DNA from: Desulfobulbus sp.
GTDB lineage: Bacteria; Desulfobacterota; Desulfobulbia; Desulfobulbales; Desulfobulbaceae
Direction of reading: 5' to 3'
Length of the DNA: 64,000 nucleotides
Assembly: GCA_028684915.1 (NCBI GenBank)
Contig: JAQUEZ010000009.1
Span: forward strand, 7,232-71,231
The position numbers and the translations under genes were made by a program. This document shows, piece by piece, positions 36,134-45,659 of the stretch. The notes below the pieces were generated by a model, which was not told where the DNA came from, ran no database searches, and was given only the letters and a program-made list of their open reading frames with translations. Position 1 is the first letter of the stretch. The number at the start of each line of letters is the position of its first letter.

Positions 36134-39100
36134 ATGTATGAGGAATCTTTGATTACACCCAAACCATCCCCCCTGCTCTACCTTGCCTGCCTGATTGCCG
36201 GAATCCTGGCCAATCAGTTACCTTTTACGCTGTTTTTCAACATAGACCTGCTCTTCGGCAGCATCTTCGCCCTGCTCACGCTCCGAATCTTTGGGCTCCC
36301 CCTGGGATGTTTGGCCGCCACGCTGATTGCGCTCCCCACCTATTTTCTCTGGCACCACCCCTTTGCCCTACTCATCATGAGTGCGGAAGCGATCGTGGCC
36401 GGCTGGCTGCACCGCCGTTACCAGTTAAGTCTGCTCTTTGCCGATACCCTCTACTGGCTTCTGCTCGGCCTGCCTCTGGTTTATACCTTCTATGGTCTGG
36501 TGATGGCGGCCTCGACCTCAAGCACCATCACAATGACCAAGCAGGCCACCAACGGCATTGCCAACGCACTTATCGCCGACCTACTTTTTTACAGCTGGCT
36601 GGCGTTTTTTCGCCGGGAAAAGTTAGCCCTTCGAGAGATGCCTGCCAACCTACTGGCAGCCTTTGCCCTCCTCCCGACCCTTTTGATTTTCATGTGCACC
36701 GCCCGGCAGGATTATGCCCATGCCAAGTTGATTGCTCGTGACGAGTTGGTTAGTCACAGCCGCCAGATGGAACAGGCTCTGAGCCAATGGCTGCAAGATC
36801 GTCGTCTCTCACTGGTTCGCCTGAGCCAACATGAGCGTGGTGCCCCTGGTTCACGCCTGCAGCAAGCCATTGAATGGCTGCTGCTCACCGACAAAAATTT
36901 CGAACGAATTTGCGCTGTCGACGAACATAATCGAGCCATTGCCATGGCACCGAAATATGATCAACCGGGCCAGCCGCTTATCGGAGACGTTGTTCCCCCT
37001 TTTGCCGAAATCGAGACGCTCAAAACCAGCCGGGCTCCGCAACTGACCGGCGTTGTCTGGAGGCGAGTCGGCGAGCCCAAGCCGGTGGTTCTCAATGTAG
37101 TTCCCCTTGCCGCTGAAAACGCCTACCAAGGGTATATTGGCGGTCGAATCCAGCTCAACAAGCTCGCTCCCCTTCTAGACACTCTCTGCCCTGCGGCTCT
37201 ACAGTACACCCTCCTCGACCAAGCACAACGGGTAGTAATCAGCAATCGACCGCAACGCAGGCTCATGGCCCCCTATCAACGAGGTCCCGGTCATCTTGAA
37301 TTAACAGAAATCGATCTCATGCTCTGGGTCCCTGAGGCAGCGCCCAACAAACCGTATTCGGAACGCTGGCGCTCTGCGGTTTTCTTTAAACAGCTGCCTA
37401 TTCATGCCACCCCAGGCTGGACCCTTTTGGTCGAGAACCCGGTCAGCAAACTGCAAAACGAACTGTATTCACGGTACGGCCTTAAATTCACGCTCCTTTT
37501 TGTCGCCGTGTTGTTCTGCCTTGCCGGATCGGCCCTGATCAATCGCAGGATTATCGCGACCCTGGCCGAACTGAGCACCTGGACCGGGAATCTCTCCCGC
37601 CAAATTCAAGATGCCCAACCGCCGGCTCCATGCCCGTCCAGCCGCTGGCGGGAAGTAAGCCAATTGATCGACCAGTTCCATCACATGGCCACGGAACTCA
37701 AAATCCAGTTTGCCGCTGCACAAAAAATGAATCTTCTGCTTGAACAGCGAGTGAAGGAGCGAACCAACGCGCTTCAAGTGAGCCGCGACCTGCTGCAGCA
37801 TCTGACCGAGGCGGTTCCTGTGGGCATCTTCCATGCCGATCAAAATGGGCAGATAACCTTTTGCAACGCCAAACTGGGTGAGCTCCACGGCCTGGATCCT
37901 CAAAAAATTCTAGCCGAAGCGTGGATGTCCTCCGTCCATCCCGAGGACCAGGATCGTATCCGCAACTCATGGACCACCAATATCAGCGCCGCCTCACCCT
38001 TCTTTTCCGATGAATTCCGTCTTCTCGCTCCCGATGGCCAGATCCATTGGGTCTGCGGCATTGCGAAACGGCTTGAGCTCTCAAGCGAACAGGCCCCCAG
38101 GTACATCGGTTGCGTGGTTGACGTAACCGAGAACAAAGCCAGCGAACTGGCCCTACGCGAACATTCCGTCAACCTGGGCAACCTGATTGAAACCACCAAT
38201 GACCTGGTGGTGGTCACCGATCCAGGGGGACGGATTCTCTTTTTTAACCAGGCCGTCCACCTGGCCCTTGGGTACCGCCAGACGCAACTGGCCACTCTGC
38301 GACTGAACGATCTGTATACCGCTGAAAACGTTTCGCTTCTCAACACCCAACTGGCCAGCCTTCTTCAGGGAAAACCGTTATCCAACCGTCTGCCGTTACA
38401 AACGGCGGCAGGAGCCGTTTTTCCGGTATCAGCGCGACTCTCCCGGGGCACCTGGAACGACAAGAATTGTTATTTCTTTTTTTTCAAGGACCTTCGCCAG
38501 GAAGAAGAGGCCAGACGCCTCTTCCAGCGCCTGTTCCATAACAACCCTACCCTGATGGCCCTCACTTCGTTGCCCGACCGGCGTCTGATCGATGTCAATG
38601 CAGCCTTTGAGCGAACCTTGGGCTACTCACGGGAGGAGGCCATCGGCAAGACGGCAATCGAACTTGGTCTCTTCATCTATCCGGAACAACGGCAAGCCGC
38701 ATTGCAGCTTCTGCACGGCCAGGAAAGTCTCAACGGGATGATGATGCAGATTCGTTGCAAAAATGGAGTAATTGTCGACGGACTCTTTTCCGGGGAAAAA
38801 ATACTGAGCGAGGGGCACGAATACTGGCTCAGCGTCATGGTCGACATCACCCCCTGGAAACTGGCCCAAGAGGCTCTGCAACGCCGCGAATCCTATCTCA
38901 CCGCCATCATTGAATCGCAACCCGGCCTGGTCTGGCTCAAAGATGAAGCGTCTCGTTTTCTCACCGTGAACACCGCCTTTTCCCGTGCCTGCGGTAAAAG
39001 AACCCCAGACCAGGTAGTCGGGAAGCTCGATTTCGATCTCTGGCCCCGTGAGCTCGCGGCAGCCTACCGCGACGATGATCTACGGGTTATAGAAAATGGG

Positions 39101-40381
39101 GCGTCGCTTATGATTGAAGAAGCGATAGCCGATCAAGGTGAGCTCAAGTGGTTTGAAACCTTTAAGACCCCGATCTTTGACAATTTAAATCGGGTTATCG
39201 GCACCGCTGGCTATGCCCGGGACATCACCGAACGGAGGCAGGCAGAAACAGATTTACGGGAAAGCCGGGAACGGTTGTTGACAGCCACCTCTGCAGCCCA
39301 GCTCGGGGTCTATTCCTATGATTTCATCACCGACGAAATCTACTATTCTCCGCAATTCCTCAGCCACTACGGCCTGCCACCGGATTCAATGCTTGAACTC
39401 GATGACGATCTCGTCCCCAAAGCTCTTCACCCCGAGGATAAACCGGAATTCTTCAGGCGGATGATTGCAGCCAACACCCCTGGTGGTGATGGCATTTTTG
39501 AACATGAGTTTCGGATTATCCGTGTAGACGGTGCAATACGTTGGCTGCGGGTCGTTGGCCAGACCCTCTTTAGTGACGAGACCAACTCTTCCCATCCGCT
39601 TCGCTCATCGGGTATCATCCAAGATTTAAGTGAGCGCAAGAAAATGGAACAGGCGCTGCGCACCTCGCAGGAACAGGCTTTGGCGGCGAACGCCGAAAAA
39701 ACGACCCTGCTCTCCACCGTTGCCCATGAATTTCGCACCCCGCTCAGCCTCCTGTCCAGTAGCCTGGACATTTTAGAACGCTATGATGCCCGACTCAGCG
39801 ATGAACAACGGCAAACACAAAAAAATTATCTACGTAATGCAGTCAATCAGCTCAAACACCTGGTTGATACGACCCTGGCCTTTAACCGAACCGGAGGCAC
39901 CCCACCAGTGATCAAAACTTCAACGGTTGATCTGGCCGAACTGTGTCCGACCATCTGCCGGGAAATCAGACTCGTCTGGTCTCAGGAACATGATTTTCTG
40001 ATGGATATTTCTCCGAAAGTTGGTTCAATGTTGTTGGATGAATCCCTTTTCCGCAGAATTGTTGAAAATTTGCTCACCAACGCTTTTCTCTACACCCCTC
40101 CGGGTGGCCAAATTCGGTTTTCGGTCAATTCGAGGAATACTCATCTCTCGATCGAGGTGGCGGACCAAGGCGTTGGAATTTCGGATGCGGATCTGCCCCA
40201 TATTTTTAACGCCTATTATCGTGGAGACAACATCGGCCCGGCCCGTGGTATGGGCCTGGGACTCAATATCGTGCGCACAACGGTGGAACGCCTGGGCGGA
40301 CGAATCTCCTTGACCAGCCAACTGCACCGAGGGACAACCTTCCGAGTTGAACTCCCTCTTGAACCATGGATCGATTCATAA
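36134..40381 (+). CDS. Multi-PAS membrane histidine kinase with polytopic sensor
   Basis: A 1415-aa kinase. The N-terminus has 6-8 hydrophobic segments (about 12-200) resembling MASE-type integral sensor domains. An extracytoplasmic domain (about 205-445), another TM (about 452-470) and a HAMP-like linker follow, then five PAS domains (about 550, 676, 795, 925 and 1048 onward). The kinase has H1198 (VAHEFRTPLSLL), N box ENLLTNAFLY, G1 ADQGVGIS and G2 GMGLGLNIV. There is no receiver. It most likely phosphorylates the REC-LuxR protein 76 bases upstream. The tripartite kinase gene begins three bases after its stop, so they are co-transcribed. The double membrane-sensor layout is unusual. Confidence 0.9.
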   Translation: MYEESLITPKPSPLLYLACLIAGILANQLPFTLFFNIDLLFGSIFALLTLRIFGLPLGCLAATLIALPTYFLWHHPFALLIMSAEAIVAGWLHRRYQLSLLFADTLYWLLLGLPLVYTFYGLVMAASTSSTITMTKQATNGIANALIADLLFYSWLAFFRREKLALREMPANLLAAFALLPTLLIFMCTARQDYAHAKLIARDELVSHSRQMEQALSQWLQDRRLSLVRLSQHERGAPGSRLQQAIEWLLLTDKNFERICAVDEHNRAIAMAPKYDQPGQPLIGDVVPPFAEIETLKTSRAPQLTGVVWRRVGEPKPVVLNVVPLAAENAYQGYIGGRIQLNKLAPLLDTLCPAALQYTLLDQAQRVVISNRPQRRLMAPYQRGPGHLELTEIDLMLWVPEAAPNKPYSERWRSAVFFKQLPIHATPGWTLLVENPVSKLQNELYSRYGLKFTLLFVAVLFCLAGSALINRRIIATLAELSTWTGNLSRQIQDAQPPAPCPSSRWREVSQLIDQFHHMATELKIQFAAAQKMNLLLEQRVKERTNALQVSRDLLQHLTEAVPVGIFHADQNGQITFCNAKLGELHGLDPQKILAEAWMSSVHPEDQDRIRNSWTTNISAASPFFSDEFRLLAPDGQIHWVCGIAKRLELSSEQAPRYIGCVVDVTENKASELALREHSVNLGNLIETTNDLVVVTDPGGRILFFNQAVHLALGYRQTQLATLRLNDLYTAENVSLLNTQLASLLQGKPLSNRLPLQTAAGAVFPVSARLSRGTWNDKNCYFFFFKDLRQEEEARRLFQRLFHNNPTLMALTSLPDRRLIDVNAAFERTLGYSREEAIGKTAIELGLFIYPEQRQAALQLLHGQESLNGMMMQIRCKNGVIVDGLFSGEKILSEGHEYWLSVMVDITPWKLAQEALQRRESYLTAIIESQPGLVWLKDEASRFLTVNTAFSRACGKRTPDQVVGKLDFDLWPRELAAAYRDDDLRVIENGASLMIEEAIADQGELKWFETFKTPIFDNLNRVIGTAGYARDITERRQAETDLRESRERLLTATSAAQLGVYSYDFITDEIYYSPQFLSHYGLPPDSMLELDDDLVPKALHPEDKPEFFRRMIAANTPGGDGIFEHEFRIIRVDGAIRWLRVVGQTLFSDETNSSHPLRSSGIIQDLSERKKMEQALRTSQEQALAANAEKTTLLSTVAHEFRTPLSLLSSSLDILERYDARLSDEQRQTQKNYLRNAVNQLKHLVDTTLAFNRTGGTPPVIKTSTVDLAELCPTICREIRLVWSQEHDFLMDISPKVGSMLLDESLFRRIVENLLTNAFLYTPPGGQIRFSVNSRNTHLSIEVADQGVGISDADLPHIFNAYYRGDNIGPARGMGLGLNIVRTTVERLGGRISLTSQLHRGTTFRVELPLEPWIDS

Positions 40382-40384
40382 CTG

Positions 40385-43300
40385 ATGACCTCAAACAACT
40401 CCGATCAGGACCCACAAATTACACCTCTCCCCAAGATTTCCACCAGGGAACGCTCCAAACCGGGCATCCGAGACAAACTGATTGCCATTTTCATTGTGAT
40501 CAAAGTTCTGCCTCTGATTGCCCTGGCGCTCTTTGCAGCAAATCAGATCAAGGAACTCGGCGACACCTTCAAGGAAAACTCCAATGCCATGGTGGCCGAC
40601 ACCAGGACTCTGGTCAATCAGACTGGGGAACTGGCCACGGAGCACTCCATTGCCGCCCTTGATCTCAAAGCTCGGGAAAGTATCGAACGTCTGACCACGG
40701 AGATAGCCGCTTCGGTAGCCGATTTCCTCAAGGATCGGGACAAGGATATCCTTCTGGCGGGAAATCTGCCGGTACAGGCCGAATCCTATCGCCACTTTCT
40801 CGCTGTGCACAAGCGAAAGGTGGTTGATCATCCCCCCTGGCATCTCAGTGAGGATCGCAGCCACTGGGTAGCGAGCGGAGCACCCCATGCTCCGGCCCGG
40901 CAGGTCGAGCCCGGATCCCCGGATAATGAAAAAGATTTCCACTACTCGCCACCCACGACCTCAAAATTTTCCCATCAACAACCGCTGTACCATGAGATGA
41001 CCTTTGTCGATCTAGAGGGCAAAGAGCAACTCAAGGTGTCCGAAACCGCCCTCCTGTCTGCCAAACTCCGTGACGTCAGCCACCGTGAAAATACGTGGTG
41101 CGGTGCTGAAACCTATTTCAACGAACTAAAAAATCTCGGTCCCGGGCAGATCTATGTATCGCGGGTCATCGGCGCGTATGTACCCTCACCGATTATTGGA
41201 GCCTACACCCCGGAACGTGCCGCCAAGGCGGGTATCCCCTTTGCTCCGGAACAGGCCGGGTATGCGGGCAAGGAAAATCCGGTGGGCAAGCGATTCCAGG
41301 GCATTATTCGCTGGGCAACACCGGTCTTTGACGGCAAAAAGAAGATCGGCTACGTCACCCTGGCTCTCGATCACACCCACATAATGGAGTTCACCGATCA
41401 TGTAGTGCCGACCACCGAGCGCTTTTCAGACATCTCCGATGCCGGTTCAGGCAACTATGCCTTCATGTGGGATGACCAGGGGCGAAATATCTCCCATCCG
41501 CGGAATTACTTCATCGTCGGCTATGATCCTCAAACCGGCGAACAGGCCATGCCCTGGCTGAGCAAGGATCTCGAGCCCCTTTGGCAGCAAACCGAGGGAT
41601 CCTTTGCCCGCTTTGAACAGTTAGCACCCCAATTCCAGGAACAGACCTTGGCCAAGAAACCCCTGGCTGCACTCACTAAAGCCGGTATGCTGGGACTGGA
41701 TTGCCGTTACCTCAACTTTGCCCCACAGTGCAGCGGCTGGTACAATCTCACCCAGCACGGCGGCTCAGGCTCTTTTCTCATCTTCTGGAGCAAACTGTGG
41801 AAGCTGACCACCGCCGCCGCCATCCCCTATCACACCGATCGCTACAATACCCCGCGAGGATTTGGCTTTGTCACCATCGGCGCCAATGTGGAAGAGTTCC
41901 ACAGTGCGGCCAATGAAACCGCAACCCAAATCAAAGCCATCACTCAGGAATACGAAACCGACCTGGAGCAACGGCGCCACGCGACGTTGAGCGGTATTGA
42001 ACAACGACTCCGTTCCACAGTGACCAATTTAAGCGTTTCCACCAGCATCATGATTATTCTGGTTATCATGATTGCGATCTGGATGGCCTCTACGCTCACC
42101 GGAAAGATCACCACCATCATCAAGGGGATCAAAGAGTTTCAGTCGGGCGAACTCGACACCCGGCTCAAGGTGGAAAGCGAAGATGAACTGGGCGAACTGG
42201 CTGGGGCCCTGAACGAGATGGCCGATCAACTCAAACAATCAATCATTGCCCTCGAGGGGGCTAAAGAGCGGGCCGAACTCTCGGATAAGACCAAAAGCTT
42301 GTTTCTGGCCAATATGAGTCATGAAATCCGCACCCCGATGAATGCGATCATCGGCATGACCCACCTGGCGATGCAGGTAAACGAGGAAAAGAAGCGGCTC
42401 CGCTTTCTGCGTACCGTGCATCAGTCGGCGCAAAGCCTGCTTGGCCTGCTCAACGATATTCTCGATTTCTCCAAGATGGAGGCTGGCCAACTCAAACTCG
42501 TGCCCCTGCCCTTTTCCCTCCGTCGTCTTCTGGGCAGCATTGTGGCGACACTCAACATGCCGGCCATAGAAAAAGGACTCAAACTTCAGGTGCAGATCGA
42601 TCCCCGTCTGCCAGAGGCCTTTATCGGCGATGACCTGCGCCTGCGGCAAATTCTGATTAACCTGATTGGCAATGCCATCAAGTTTACCGCCGGCGGCGCC
42701 ATCACCCTCAGTGTTCAGCAGCAACAGAATATTTCACTTGAAAACGGGCTCGTCGGTCTTCATTTTGCCATCACCGACACCGGCATCGGTATTGCCAAAG
42801 AGAAGCTGGAACAGATTTTCAAAAGCTTCGAGCAGGCCGACAGCTCCTATGCTCGCCAATACGGCGGTGCAGGTTTGGGCCTCTCGATCTGTACCCAGTT
42901 GGTAAGTCTCATGGCTGGCCGTATCTGGGTGGAAAGCCGCGAACACCAAGGCAGCACCTTCCATGTCGAAATTGAGCTCCCGACCTCAAAGGATGCAATC
43001 GAGCCCGCCGCCATTGACACTCAGCAAGAAAAACGCCCCCTTCTTAAGGGGTTGCGGATTTTGGTAGTCGATGACAATGAGGTTAACCGCGATGTCGCCA
43101 GCATGACCTTGGCCCTGGAACACACGGTGAGTACGGCCACCAACGGGATGGAGGCGCTGATGGTCCTGGCCGAACAGGAGTTTGATGTGGTGCTCATGGA
43201 TGTGCAGATGCCGCTTATGGATGGCCTGACGGCCACCCGAGCCCTCCGTACTCTGGAAAACGGAGAGACGTTGTCGGTCCGGCTGCCCGAAACCCTGCGG

Positions 43301-43864
43301 GAGATCCTGGCCCGTAAACTGGCCGGCGGCCATCTGCCCATAGTGGCCATGACCGCACACGCCATGGACGGTGACCGCGAAAGATGCCTAGCTGTAGGCA
43401 TGGACAGCTACCTCACCAAACCCTTTCAACCCGACCAACTGCAATCGATTTTGGTGGATCTCCTCAGTGACAGCCCGTCCGGTCGCAAGGGGGATATCAC
43501 CGCTGAGAATTCAAAAAATACCTCTTCCAATGGATCTATTCCGCAACGGACAACCATTCGCCACCACCTCCAGGCCACGACCATGCTGCAACCGGAACAG
43601 ATCGACCGAATTCTGGTGGCTGCCCTACGCTCCATCCAGGAGTGCCTGGCCAAGGTGGCCGATGCGCAACAACAGGGCAAGACAGACGAACTGGGCCGTG
43701 CAGCCCATACACTGAAAGGGACACTCCTCCAATGCGGCCTTGATTCCTGGGCGGAAAAGGCACAAGCGATCCATACCGGTATCCGTGACCAACAGGCGCT
43801 ATCCTATGCCGACATGGTGGTAGAACTGCAGGTGGGGCTGGCCCCACTTATGGAGGACAATTGA
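40385..43864 (+). CDS. Tripartite hybrid kinase with large Cys-containing sensor: HK-REC-HPt (second)
   Basis: A 1159-aa membrane kinase. TM1 (about 33-52), a very large extracytoplasmic Cache-like region (about 60-545), TM2 (about 550-575), HAMP, kinase H646 ([14 protein letters not shown]), HATPase, receiver D939 ([12 protein letters not shown]) and HPt H1108 ([13 protein letters not shown]). The sensor contains [16 protein letters not shown] and a pair C440-x8-C449 ([12 protein letters not shown]), which could form a disulfide or bind a ligand. There is no PAS before the kinase, unlike the two sister tripartite kinases. It carries the same receiver insertion as those. It follows the multi-PAS kinase by three bases, and a sigma-54 activator gene follows. 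Confidence 0.92.
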   Translation: MTSNNSDQDPQITPLPKISTRERSKPGIRDKLIAIFIVIKVLPLIALALFAANQIKELGDTFKENSNAMVADTRTLVNQTGELATEHSIAALDLKARESIERLTTEIAASVADFLKDRDKDILLAGNLPVQAESYRHFLAVHKRKVVDHPPWHLSEDRSHWVASGAPHAPARQVEPGSPDNEKDFHYSPPTTSKFSHQQPLYHEMTFVDLEGKEQLKVSETALLSAKLRDVSHRENTWCGAETYFNELKNLGPGQIYVSRVIGAYVPSPIIGAYTPERAAKAGIPFAPEQAGYAGKENPVGKRFQGIIRWATPVFDGKKKIGYVTLALDHTHIMEFTDHVVPTTERFSDISDAGSGNYAFMWDDQGRNISHPRNYFIVGYDPQTGEQAMPWLSKDLEPLWQQTEGSFARFEQLAPQFQEQTLAKKPLAALTKAGMLGLDCRYLNFAPQCSGWYNLTQHGGSGSFLIFWSKLWKLTTAAAIPYHTDRYNTPRGFGFVTIGANVEEFHSAANETATQIKAITQEYETDLEQRRHATLSGIEQRLRSTVTNLSVSTSIMIILVIMIAIWMASTLTGKITTIIKGIKEFQSGELDTRLKVESEDELGELAGALNEMADQLKQSIIALEGAKERAELSDKTKSLFLANMSHEIRTPMNAIIGMTHLAMQVNEEKKRLRFLRTVHQSAQSLLGLLNDILDFSKMEAGQLKLVPLPFSLRRLLGSIVATLNMPAIEKGLKLQVQIDPRLPEAFIGDDLRLRQILINLIGNAIKFTAGGAITLSVQQQQNISLENGLVGLHFAITDTGIGIAKEKLEQIFKSFEQADSSYARQYGGAGLGLSICTQLVSLMAGRIWVESREHQGSTFHVEIELPTSKDAIEPAAIDTQQEKRPLLKGLRILVVDDNEVNRDVASMTLALEHTVSTATNGMEALMVLAEQEFDVVLMDVQMPLMDGLTATRALRTLENGETLSVRLPETLREILARKLAGGHLPIVAMTAHAMDGDRERCLAVGMDSYLTKPFQPDQLQSILVDLLSDSPSGRKGDITAENSKNTSSNGSIPQRTTIRHHLQATTMLQPEQIDRILVAALRSIQECLAKVADAQQQGKTDELGRAAHTLKGTLLQCGLDSWAEKAQAIHTGIRDQQALSYADMVVELQVGLAPLMEDN

Positions 43865-43883
43865 ATTAATCATTTATTTTGAT

Positions 43884-43913
43884 TGGGTATTACCCATGTG
43901 ATCAGTGTACACT
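43884..43913. promoter_or_regulatory. Two palindromes before the sigma-54 activator gene
   Basis: TGGGTATTACCCA (43884-43896) and AGTGTACACT (43904-43913) are both perfect inverted repeats, followed by TATAAA (43916-43921). They could be operators and a -10 for the activator gene; no good -35 is seen. Confidence 0.4.
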
Positions 43914-44010
43914 CTTTATAAAGGAGAACCACAAACCGGGCTTGAGAGGGGGACGGCAGGGTTCGAATTTCACCCCATTAAAAGGAGGACAAAGGCTTAA
44001 GCCGCCGCTC

Positions 44011-45459
44011 ATGGGAAAAATTGCCATCATCGACGATGACGCTGTCTTTCGGGTGCTTTTGGAAGAACACTGTTCACAACTCGGTCACCAAACCAAGACA
44101 GCGACATGTATCAGCGAAGGAAAGGCACTGTTAGCCGAGTATCCGGTGGACCTGGTCTTTCTTGATGTCAGTCTACCAGACGGCAATGGCCTGGAGGTCC
44201 TCCCTTTTATTCAGGCACTTCCCGGTTCTTCGCCGGAGGTGATCATCATTACCGGCATGGGCGATGCCAATGGGGCCGAGCTGGCGATTAAAAATGGGGC
44301 CTGGGACTATTTGCAAAAACCGCTCAACCACCAAGAGATCCAACTCCACATCCGTCGCGCCCTGGAGTACCACGAAAAAAAACAGCACCGCTCCTCGCAG
44401 ATCAGCCTAAAACGGGATGAAATCGTCGGTAAGAGTAACGCCATTTCCGCCTGCCTCGATCAGGTGGCCCACTGTGCCAACACGGAAACCGGGGTACTGA
44501 TCACCGGTGAAACCGGAACCGGCAAAGAGGTCTTTGCCCGCGCTATTCACTCCAACAGTGCTCGGGCTAAAGGCCCTTTTGTGGTGGTGGACTGCGCCAG
44601 TCTGCCGGAAAACCTGGTAGAGAGTATCCTCTTTGGTCATGTCAAAGGCGCCTTTACCGGTGCCACCAGCGATCGAAAAGGCCTGGTCGAACAGGCCGAT
44701 GGCGGCACGCTCTTTCTTGACGAGGCCGGCGAACTGCCACTGGAAACCCAGAAGAATTTTCTCCGCGTCCTGCAGGAACGGGTCTTTCGCCCGGTGGGAA
44801 AAGATCGCGAACAAAAGAGCAACTTCCGCCTAGTCGCGGCCACCAACCGCGACCTCAAGGCCATGGTTGAGAAAGGCAGTTTTCGCAGCGATCTCTATTT
44901 CCGCCTCAACACCTTCAATATCCATCTGCCGCCTCTTCGAGAACGAGAAAAGGATGTGGAAAAACTGGTGATGAGTTTTGTCTTCTCCCTTTGCCGCCGC
45001 AATCGTCTACCGATTAAAGGCGTGGTCCCGGAAACCCTAGAGGTCCTCTCCGCCTACCCTTGGCCGGGCAATGTGCGCGAACTGGAAAACACCCTGGAAA
45101 AAGCCATCCTCGCCGACCCCACCGACCCGGTGCTGTATCCTATCCATCTCCCTGCGGAAATTCGTCTCTGCCGTATTTGTTCCCGCGTTGACAGCAAACT
45201 TCAAGATACGAAGACATCGCAATCGGCCGAAGAGCCATCCCCCACTGCCCTCGCTTTGTCCGAGCCATTGCCCACCTTTAAAGAATATCGGCGAACATTG
45301 ACCTCAAATATTGAGAAAAATTACCTGCAACGTCTTCTTCTTAAAAGCGAGGGAGATATTGCCAGCGCCTGCGCAATTTCCGCCCTGAGCCGCTCCCGCC
45401 TCTACGATTTACTCAAAATCCACGGCCTCACCTCATGCCCTGATTCGCGTCCGGAATAA
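44011..45459 (+). CDS. NtrC-class sigma-54 response regulator
   Basis: A 482-aa bacterial enhancer-binding protein. Receiver (3-118) with D52 (LVFLDVSLPDG). The AAA+ domain has Walker A GETGTGKE (166-173), the sigma-54 contact loop GAFTGA (213-218), Walker B GGTLFLDEAGELP and the arginine finger region FRSDLYFRLN. A Fis-type HTH lies at the C-terminus (about 430-470, ending SALSRSRLYDLLKIHGL). ATG 44011 (MGKIAIIDDD) is chosen; the frame extends upstream but the receiver begins here. A Shine-Dalgarno-like AAGGAGGA lies 22 bases upstream, which is far, so the start is slightly uncertain. It should drive the sigma-54 promoter 120 bases downstream. Confidence 0.95.
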   Translation: MGKIAIIDDDAVFRVLLEEHCSQLGHQTKTATCISEGKALLAEYPVDLVFLDVSLPDGNGLEVLPFIQALPGSSPEVIIITGMGDANGAELAIKNGAWDYLQKPLNHQEIQLHIRRALEYHEKKQHRSSQISLKRDEIVGKSNAISACLDQVAHCANTETGVLITGETGTGKEVFARAIHSNSARAKGPFVVVDCASLPENLVESILFGHVKGAFTGATSDRKGLVEQADGGTLFLDEAGELPLETQKNFLRVLQERVFRPVGKDREQKSNFRLVAATNRDLKAMVEKGSFRSDLYFRLNTFNIHLPPLREREKDVEKLVMSFVFSLCRRNRLPIKGVVPETLEVLSAYPWPGNVRELENTLEKAILADPTDPVLYPIHLPAEIRLCRICSRVDSKLQDTKTSQSAEEPSPTALALSEPLPTFKEYRRTLTSNIEKNYLQRLLLKSEGDIASACAISALSRSRLYDLLKIHGLTSCPDSRPE

Positions 45460-45533
45460 TCGGACATCCGCTCACCGCATCAGTCCTATTTTCTCGGACA
45501 AATCCGCTTTCCACCTGTCTGCACCACCCGGAC
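45449..45533 (+). promoter_or_regulatory. Three tandem activator-binding sites, 34-bp period
   Basis: Three 17-bp inverted repeats of form GTC(C/T)(G/T)-N7-CGGAC start at 45449, 45483 and 45517, exactly 34 bp apart. The arms read GTCCG...CGGAC, GTCCT...CGGAC and GTCTG...CGGAC; the N7 spacers are unrelated in sequence, so the symmetry is not simple duplication. They lie 51-135 bp upstream of the -24 element of the next promoter, the usual place for enhancer sites. The first overlaps the end of the activator gene. Confidence 0.7.
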
Positions 45534-45581
45534 AACCTGGCCAACAGTTTGAATATAAACAACAAAATAAAATATACCTTA

Positions 45582-45598
45582 TTGGCACGCATATCGCT
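45582..45598 (+). promoter_or_regulatory. Sigma-54 (-24/-12) promoter of the chemoreceptor/pseudokinase pair
   Basis: TTGGCACGCATATCGCT matches TTGGCACG-N4-TTGCT with one mismatch. GG is at 45584-45585 and GC at 45596-45597, with exactly 10 bases between. Transcription would start near 45609, about 50 bases before ATG 45660. Confidence 0.82.
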
Positions 45599-45659
45599 TC
45601 TCCCTGAATAAAAGATTGCCGGCATTCCAACCGGAAACCATCTCCAGAGGAGGAACACC

